A stretch of DNA of 64,000 nucleotides from Isoetes taiwanensis. Its lineage: Eukaryota > Streptophyta > Lycopodiopsida > Isoetales > Isoetaceae. Positions 57,527-64,000 of this stretch are shown piece by piece. A program made the translations under genes and the position numbers. Below the pieces are notes generated by a model. It made no database searches. It was not told the origin of the DNA and saw only the letters and a program-made list of their open reading frames with translations. Within the stretch, counting starts at the first letter, position 1. Every line of letters starts with the position of its first letter. Location: assembly GCA_021234155.1 (NCBI GenBank), contig JAJEKV010000002.1, positions 31,195,234 to 31,259,233 of the forward strand. The letters run 5' to 3'.

Positions 57527-57530
<4 letters not shown>
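54923..57530. other. segment flanked by 38-bp direct repeats
   Basis: TTCACACAATAAGTCAAAGA... occurs at 54923-54960 and 57493-57530 with a single difference, each copy followed by a T run. The 2.5 kb between begins with T16 and then GC-richer sequence (ACGCCAAACCTAACC). Its first kilobase resembles a leader region with pyrimidine-rich tracts and no recognisable protein. It may be a retroposed insertion, although 38 bp is long for a LINE target duplication. Confidence 0.4.
56376..56800 (+). repeat. tandem repeats at two scales
   Basis: A 38-bp unit (TAAGCCAAATATACCAAACA...) is perfectly duplicated at 56376-56451. The same motif recurs in diverged form at about 56590 and 56755 (CTATGCTAAAAAT-CAA-A-CTTCTGCTG), as part of units of about 165-170 bp that share TCTAACTTTCAT(C/G)TTAGGTA. 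Confidence 0.65.
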
Positions 57531-57557
<27 letters not shown>

Positions 57558-58470
57558 GTAGGCAAGCTTTTTTTCATTTTCTATTGATAGTAAAAATAGT
57601 ACAAAGCCTTGTGACCTTATTTTTCAGGCTCCACAATAGGCCGGATAGAAAGAATTGAAAAGCACATGGTCGCCAGATGGGAAGTATTTACAAAGGTAAC
57701 CCAGATGTAGATCTAGGGAGTAGCACTGCCATAGAAACCGAATTAAGGGGAGATCTGATAATGACCTAGAGACAATACCACACTGTGCTGCTGATCCGGA
57801 AATGCAGGCTAACAAAGAACAAGAAATAGAGAACTTCTTCCCACGCGTTAACTCGGCCTTGATCTACACTGTCTCATAAAGGTACTACAAGGAGAATAGT
57901 CATCCTCACCGTCTTCCCGTTATAGAGACATCAATCAAAGCCTCCCCTAAAGGATGGTCCATTACCCCACAATTCATTCAGTCCACCTGCCTAGGTTTTG
58001 TCTCTATCATACTCTACCATAGTTGTGATAACCCATGGTTCTCCCATACCACGAGCCTCCTAGACCTCTTCCCTCTCATCAATTTCCTGTCACATACCAC
58101 TTCTAGAAGCTACACCTCCTCCTAGTTGGGATAGGAGAGGGCAACACGGGGGAGGCATGCCACCGTCCAAGATTCACATTATAACATAGATATCTGCCAT
58201 AGACAAACTGAGAACATCCACACATCCAACCCATTACTGCATGCTGCGATAATCTTAGATGCTTGCCTGCCTTCAATCCAACAGACACAACTAGAGCTAG
58301 CTACGAAGAAGGGATACCAGTACTCAAAGAGCATACCTTTCCTACTTCTTCCAAGGCGCAGTACTACAGGAAAAAGTTCCTTGACCATAACATGAGAACC
58401 TGAAGCACAACCCGGGTTATATACCTTCAGTTATTGATTTGCAGAAACTATTCAACCCTCTTCTCACACC
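57531..58470. other. unassigned; poly-T followed by LINE-like tail
   Basis: A T run of about 20 (57535-57557) followed by GTAGGCAAGC and a TTTTTCATTTTCTATTG stretch resembles the antisense 3' ends of the LINEs elsewhere in this window. No RT is readable. The rest has no recognised genes. Confidence 0.3.
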
Positions 58471-59155
58471 TTAGAATACTAAAGGTCTGGCCTCCATCCT
58501 GCAATAATCTTTCTCATTGTGTGTGCTTGTAATTGCAATGTTCTCTTGAACCGGTTTCTCCTGCTCAGGTGACTTCACATGCGCTTTAGAAGTGTTGTCT
58601 TCAGTTTCCACTACTAGAGCCACTTCCTTCAGCTCTGCAAAAGTGACCTCATCCTCTGTGGAGCTAGTAAAAGGCGGTTGTATTGATGTCATTTTGGTGA
58701 AATCAGATGAGGACTTGGCACCTAACTCTTGATTCTCGTCTGGTAAACTAGATAATGCAGCCAATCTCATCTTAATAAAGTTCACAACCTCCTTATCTAT
58801 ATCCACTGCCACACAGTTGCGACCCTTCTTAAGTGCACAGGCTATGGTAGTACCAGAGCCCGAGAAAACATCAAGTATCCAGTCTCCTTGACGTGAAAAC
58901 ATGTCAATAAGATGGTTGATTAGCTTCTGGGGCTTCTGATAGTGATTGACAATTCTACCCTATGCACTTGGGTCCTGCAGCTTCTGCAACACTGTTGGAA
59001 ACTCTAAGACATTAGAGAAGTCAGAGCAGCCAGTAGTGTTGAAGTGCTCCATTGTCCTTTTGCCGTCGAACTCCAGTAGGCAACATGAAGGTATTCTACC
59101 TTGCTTAACAACCTAGGGCCTCCAGCATGGTAATTTATATTTGTTTTGTACCTTT
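58471..59155 (-). pseudogene. N4/N6-type DNA methyltransferase, C-terminal half
   Basis: The minus-strand frame carries HYQKP (motif X-like) and then WILDVFSGSGTTIACALKKG and NCVAVDIDKEVVNFIKMRLA. This is the SAM-binding FxGxG motif and following acidic motif of bacterial-type N4-cytosine/N6-adenine DNA methyltransferases of the beta arrangement. Its catalytic S/DPPY motif would lie upstream and is not visible. Upstream in the same frame are CWRP-stop-VVKQGRIPSCCLLEFDG and FNTTGCSDFSNVLEFPTVLQ, then a second stop before GRIVNHYQKP. Both stops are TAG (58960-58962 and 59113-59115 on the plus strand as CTA), each one C-to-T step from CAG. The tail after RLAAL is acidic and low-complexity. Dead copy of a protein that methylates DNA bases. 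Confidence 0.7.
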
Positions 59156-60107
59156 GAAAGAAAAGTGTAGTTAGCAATCTAGCAACTAGGAAAGAAGTTT
59201 ACTACTCCAGAATAGCAAGGGAAAGAAGTTGTATTCTAGAATAAAGACTCATCAAACTAAATTCTCATAGCCTGCTTGAGCAGGGGATCCGAAATGATTT
59301 TTAAAGCTGGCTTCGACCATCCCTGCTTGCATACTGGAGTGGAACACCACCAACCGCTAGTGTGTAGCCGTTGTTATCTGCTTCAGACCATCTATAAAAC
59401 TATTGAACTCAAAGTTCCTGAAAGGTAGGTCTTCATAACAGTTGCCCTTGATATGTCCGTAACTAGGGTAAAATTTTGCGCTTGATAGTTCCCACCAACT
59501 TAGTGCAGCCGCCTTGAACGATTGAAAAAAGATTGTGTTTTTAAAACAAGGTAAACTTCTCATAGACGGAGGGTTCAACCGCTAACTGCCTCCTATCAGC
59601 TAAGGTCCGTTCTTCTCGTGCAAGCTTCAAATGGTGCATAAAACCTTCTGGAAGGTCTTTGTTTTTCTTCTTGTTCTGCACATGTAATTGAAATTAGTTT
59701 TTTTGATAAATAGCTGAAGAAAAAACGAAGGCCAACAAAGTGAAAAAATACCCAAGCATTCAAAATTGGGAGTATATTGTATGATACGCTCATCGGAAGT
59801 GGCCACCGGGAAGTTGCCTGCGTGCCTTAAAGCTATGGTTACCACCCAACACATAGTGTGTGTACTGATCAACACACTCTTTGTCATAATCTGCCGGGTA
59901 CTGGCTCTGTCAACAAGCACTACTAATGGAGCAACATGGGCTTGGATTGCTCTGTATCTGGTCCTTCTAGGGATAGGGACGCCAGTTTTTGCGCCAGCTC
60001 TTTTTTTGGACCCAAGCTTTCTTTGACATAAGCCTGCTATAGCACAAGCTTTCTTTGGCCCTTTCTCCCATAAAAGCCTTGTGTCTTCTTGCATTCCTCA
60101 TCGGCGT
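59156..60107. other. unassigned, right of the methyltransferase relic
   Basis: Upstream exons of the methyltransferase could lie here on the minus strand, but I found no catalytic S/DPPY motif. Minus frames at 59357-59578 and 59627-60094 are open without recognisable family. Confidence 0.25.
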
Positions 60108-63074
60108 TTCCTTTGAGCTGAATCTTGTTGTTGTACGGAGTTCCTTCCCTCCCACCTCTTACTCTACTATATGGACTTTACTTTTCGTTCAATGTTGGCC
60201 GATGGGCTTCTACATTTTTCCCAGCGTAGCATGTGGTGTTTCTGGAGGGCACCAAAGGAAAGCCCCCCCTGGGTCGAGCCTATATTTTTCTATCTCGGCG
60301 TAGCCCCATGGCTTCCGAGGCTCCTCATGGATCGTCTCTTCAATTTTTAATATTGTGATCTTAAATTTCTAGTCCAACTTTATAGCTTGCTGACTCTTGG
60401 CCCGTGGATAGCTCTTAACACAGCTGACAGTCACATATGATTCGATCGTGCAGTTTCGAGCTCATTGATGTGCATGGGGCTGCTTTTTATATGCCTCCGG
60501 GTCGAGCCTATATTTTTCTATCTCAGCGTAGCTCTATGGTTTTCGAGGATCCTCATGGATCATCTTTTTCATTTTGATATTGTGCTTTTGTATTTCTAGT
60601 TCAACTTTGTAGCCCGTAGATGGCTCTTAACACAGTTGACAATCACATGTTGTTTGGTCTTGCAGTTTGGAGCTCTATGTGCATAAGGTTGTTTTTTATA
60701 TGAGCGGCCAAGAGGGACACATGGAGCGGTATCTTAGCGGGACGGATTTGAGTCACTGCTTGGATGGGTGGCGCGGCCTGACTATTGCAGTTGTTGCAGT
60801 TCGGAGCATTATAGTATAGCGACTTTCTAAATGTTATTGTACACAATTATCTTATATATCGTTGGGGTTCACTAGTTTGTTCCCCTATGGGTCATTTCAG
60901 TGAAATGGTGTTCCATTGAGCTGAATGAAAAAATGAGTACAATGACCCATAGGGGAATAAACTGATGAACCCCAAAATGAGTGAAGAGAGGAACAAAATG
61001 ATAAACCCCAAATGAATAAAACAACAAATGCAACCCCGGGTTAGACCACCTGATATATAAGATATTTGTGTACAATGAGTTCAGGCCCCCACATAGAACA
61101 TTCAGAAAGTCGTTATACTATAATGCTCCGAACTGCAAAAACTGCAATAGTCAGACCGCGCCACCCATCCAAGCAATGACTCAAATCCGTCCCGCTAAGA
61201 TACCGCTCCATGTGTCCCTCTTGGCCGCTCGATAAAAAAGCAACCTTATGTTTTTTTTTGAAGGACGTGAAACTCTTTTTATTGACAAGAACAAGTGCAA
61301 TACACAATGCACAGACATGAATAAAACCCTAGTGGATAGGCTGACCCAACTAGGCAAAAACACCCGTCTATGCATAAGAAGAACACCGTAAATACATCTG
61401 CCAAATTATCTCTTTTTTATCATCAGCTAGAGATGAGCAACGATAAGCTTTGATTTCTGCTGAGCACAACGGAGAAGCTGCTGATCAGAGATATGTGCAC
61501 CTTGGAAAATACACAAACGCCGCCCGCCGATAGACCACAAAAATCAACTAGAAGCAAGATGAAATGCCCGCTTACGCAAGTTAGGCCAAGCGTGGGGATA
61601 AAGTGCAAGTAGGATCTCCTGGCTAGTGAGAGACACATTGAAAAGAGTGAACAACCACGCCCAAGTGATGACATAAGAAGAAGCAGTGTTCAATAGTTTC
61701 AACACGTTGGCAATAGAGAGGGCAACGATATGAGACTCTAGGGTTTATCCTGTGAACCAAGACATTCACTCAAACACATCTATGGAGAATTTGCGATCGC
61801 AACGCTGACACTTTAGGGTGGAGATATTTATCCCATGTCCACATCCAAACACTTTTCCACTGTGGTTGAGGAACCTGAAGATGCCAATCTTTGGGATGGG
61901 GAAGAGGCTCACAATCTAAAAGCGAACATGCAGTAGAAGAAACAAAATTTTCCCCGGCTTAACACGCATCACATATCCAAATAGGCACATCAGCACGTGG
62001 TTGCTTTCACGCTGGATGACAAAAAATCAGCCACCCCAGCCCAGATTTGCCGATCCCATCTGTATAACAAAAATCTCGTCTGAAAAGCCTCCCATGACAA
62101 AAGATGACCAGAATCATACCAAGTCAATCGTTAAAACCCCAGCTAGCCGCCAACGCCATTGGGTCTTTGGATATACAAGTGCACATAAAGGCTGCTGATC
62201 ATGCGTACCTTGAAGGGGAAGCCACCAGCATGACATTGACAATGAAGCACAAGCTTGGGGATTAACATGGAATAAAGATCTAACCGCATCCCAGGAAGCA
62301 AGCAGACCTTTAAGGAATGGAGAAGCATTTGGATATGGATGCAGAGGATACAACAAGGCCCATGGGAGACTAGGCTTGATAGTTGTCTTGTGAAAGGGGA
62401 GACACTGCAGAAGTGATTGCCGCACCAACCTTAAGCCAGGAGAGGCACTTTACCAAGGAGGAGCCTCCAAATGAACTTTGTGACCTGGCTTTGCAGACGG
62501 AGAGCTCCAAACTGCAAGACCAAACAACATGTGATTGTCAACTGTGTTAGGAGCCATCAGAGGGCCAAGAGTAAGCAAACTAGAAAGTTGGAATAGAAAT
62601 AAAAGAGCACAATATCAAAATAGAAAAGATGATCCATGAGGATCCTCGAAAACCATAGGGCTACACCGAGATAGGAAAATATAGGCTCGACCCCAAGGCG
62701 TATAAAAAACAGCCCCATGCACATCAATGAGCTCCAAACTGCAAGATCAGACTATATGTGACTGTCAACTGTGTCAGGAGCCATCCATGGGCCAAGAGTC
62801 AGCAAACTATAAAGTTGGATTAGAAATATAAGAGCACAATATTGAAAATTGAAGAGATGATCCATGAGGATCCTCGAAGCCACGAGGCTACGCCAAGATA
62901 GAAAAATATAGGCTCGACCTGGGGACTTCCCTTGGTGCCCTCCGTAGCACCACGTGCTGTTGCCGGAAAATGCGTAAGCCCATCGGTCAACATTGAACGA
63001 AAAGTAAAATCCATATAGCAGAGTAAGAAGTGGGAAGGGGGAAACTCCGTACAACAACAAGATTCAGCTCAGAG
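60108..63074. repeat. giant inverted repeat, arms about 790 bp
   Basis: The left arm 60108-60898 is the reverse complement of 60940-61250 plus 62501-63074 (outer ends GAGCTGAATCTTGTTGTTG and CAACAACAAGATTCAGCTC). The loop is about 41 bp. Each arm contains a tandem duplication of about 220 bp beginning GGGTCGAGCCTATATTTTTC on the left. The right arm is interrupted by a truncated LINE. Transcription would give a long hairpin RNA. Confidence 0.85.
61251..62500 (-). mobile_element. 5'-truncated LINE inserted in the inverted-repeat arm
   Basis: A T run (61251-61259) is followed by sequence that, read on the minus strand, shows the C-terminal LINE region: a frame with SLARRSYLHFIPTLGLTC and LLVDFCGLSAGGVCVF (zf-RVT-like), and further upstream FQTRF- and DSGH-L-SWE-like blocks near 62050-62130. 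It separates two pieces of the right arm that are contiguous in the left arm, so it arrived after the palindrome. About 7 bp of arm sequence are missing at the junction. Confidence 0.7.
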
Positions 63075-64000
63075 GATGTGACGCTCCCAGAATATATACG
63101 ACCCTCGGACGTATACATACGGGGACTTTCCCCTCCCATGGCGATCATCTCACCATGAGCGGGGCCCTCCGTGCAGTTCGGGCCATCGATGAAATGAGGC
63201 CCAAGAAGGACACGAAAGGGTCATTCGCCCACGCCTTCAATGGGACTCCTACGTCGCGGAAGCATGAATACAAGGGTTAGCACACAAAGACGAATATACA
63301 TAAATAACCACCACGGCGGGTGGCACATCCATCAAAATACCAACGGCATAGAATATGCATCTAATCCTAAGAAAACACCCAAACCCCGTGTTCTACCCCT
63401 ACTCGGACTCCGTGGGGATCGGCCGACTGGGCCTCAAGAGATCAGCGTGAGGCCAGAGTCTTGGCATGGCGTTGGCTGGCGTGAACATTGGCTAGGGTTG
63501 TCCACTCCATCCGCCCCTCCCATTGCACACTTTGCGGATGGGTCAATTCATGCTATGGCTTCGCTTATAGCCTTTCTAGAGCAGCGGACTCGGGGCATCA
63601 CCCTCGAGCCTACTCCAGGTTCATGGCCGCCTGGTCCGATGAGGCAGGTCGGGAGGCGTCCCCTTCCAGAATCACAGTGGTTCCATGGGTGAGCTAGAGA
63701 ATACGTGCCGCATCCGCGACCCCCGCATCCGTACCCGACTTACTCACCCTAAATCTACTCAAAGTGCAAGGTGCTCCATACGGATCACACCTTCCCACCC
63801 GTGGAGTGTCGGACCCATACCCGCCCTCTCGTGGACCGGGCTATCAGGCCTAGCCCACTGTAGGAGTCTCGGGGGCCTTGTATGCTCATGCAAGACCCCA
63901 CCCCTCTTGTCACCACTTGTGTTCCTTGTCCGGTGCTAAGCCCGGACCATAGCATCTAGGACCCGGTGGGTTCTTGTGCATGGCCGCATCTAATGGGACT
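63075..64000. other. possible LTR or retroelement edge, unassigned
   Basis: Immediately after the inverted repeat TGTGACGCTCCCAGAATAT begins a GC-richer block. TGTGACG-C-type starts are frequent in gypsy LTRs, but no second LTR or coding region is available in the window. The ORFs at 63240-63692 and 63685-63939 are unrecognised and probably not genes. Confidence 0.25.

Noticed and set aside
60703-60800. 5S rRNA gene
   Set aside because: Only a GGATGGGTG-like motif and a loose upstream block match; the rest of 5S is absent, so it is kept only as a low-interest observation.
63240-63692. 150-codon ORF near the right end
   Set aside because: GC-rich sequence gives long open frames by chance; the translation shows no conserved motif and neighbouring frames are equally open.

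Overview
This window reads as nuclear DNA of a seed plant. The sequence shows intron-containing plant genes (a CYP71-clan cytochrome P450, a urea/H+ symporter DUR3 relic), plant-type Ty1/copia and Ty3/gypsy LTR retrotransposons, plant L1-like LINEs, tRNA-derived short repeats and many foldback or tandem repeats. The very low density of host genes, the depth of decay of the transposons and the style of the P450 suggest a large repeat-rich genome such as a gymnosperm. That taxonomic guess is inference.

Layout. About 0.3-11.4 kb holds a decayed minus-strand Ty3/gypsy element with two similar LTRs, the order gag, protease, reverse transcriptase, RNase H, integrase, and an extra coiled-coil ORF between integrase and the 3' LTR. 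About 11.4-16.0 kb is a decayed minus-strand LINE whose RT differs from ordinary plant L1 elements; its endonuclease is split by an AT-rich insert. About 16.0-17.2 kb holds two copies of a Pol III-box repeat (SINE-like) and a 431-bp foldback element. About 19.0-19.3 kb has an EXORDIUM-like gene fragment. A full-length but frameshifted L1-type LINE with a 17-bp target duplication fills 22.39-28.39 kb. A fairly young Ty1/copia element occupies 30.2-35.8 kb and carries, outside its left LTR, the last 44 bp of another copy's interior.

The most gene-like locus is the P450 at 37.95-39.50 kb. It has all family landmarks and one intron, with two compensating homopolymer indels. At 43.0-47.3 kb lies a scrambled DUR3 pseudogene: one exon occurs three times with the same frame-breaking change, the following exon also three times, and one intron copy carries a 1,004-bp element with TTAA flanks and 13-bp CACTAG terminal repeats, the hallmark of piggyBac-type transposons. 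A bacterial-type N4/N6 DNA methyltransferase fragment with two CAG-to-TAG stops lies at 58.5-59.2 kb. The right end holds a near-palindromic 3-kb inverted repeat whose right arm was later invaded by a truncated LINE.

There is no operon logic here; the window is a record of nested insertion, duplication and decay around one possibly functional P450. Intact function is plausible only for the P450 (if the indels are sequence errors) and perhaps for small unrecognised ORFs. All alignments were made by eye, so boundaries of diverged elements are approximate.
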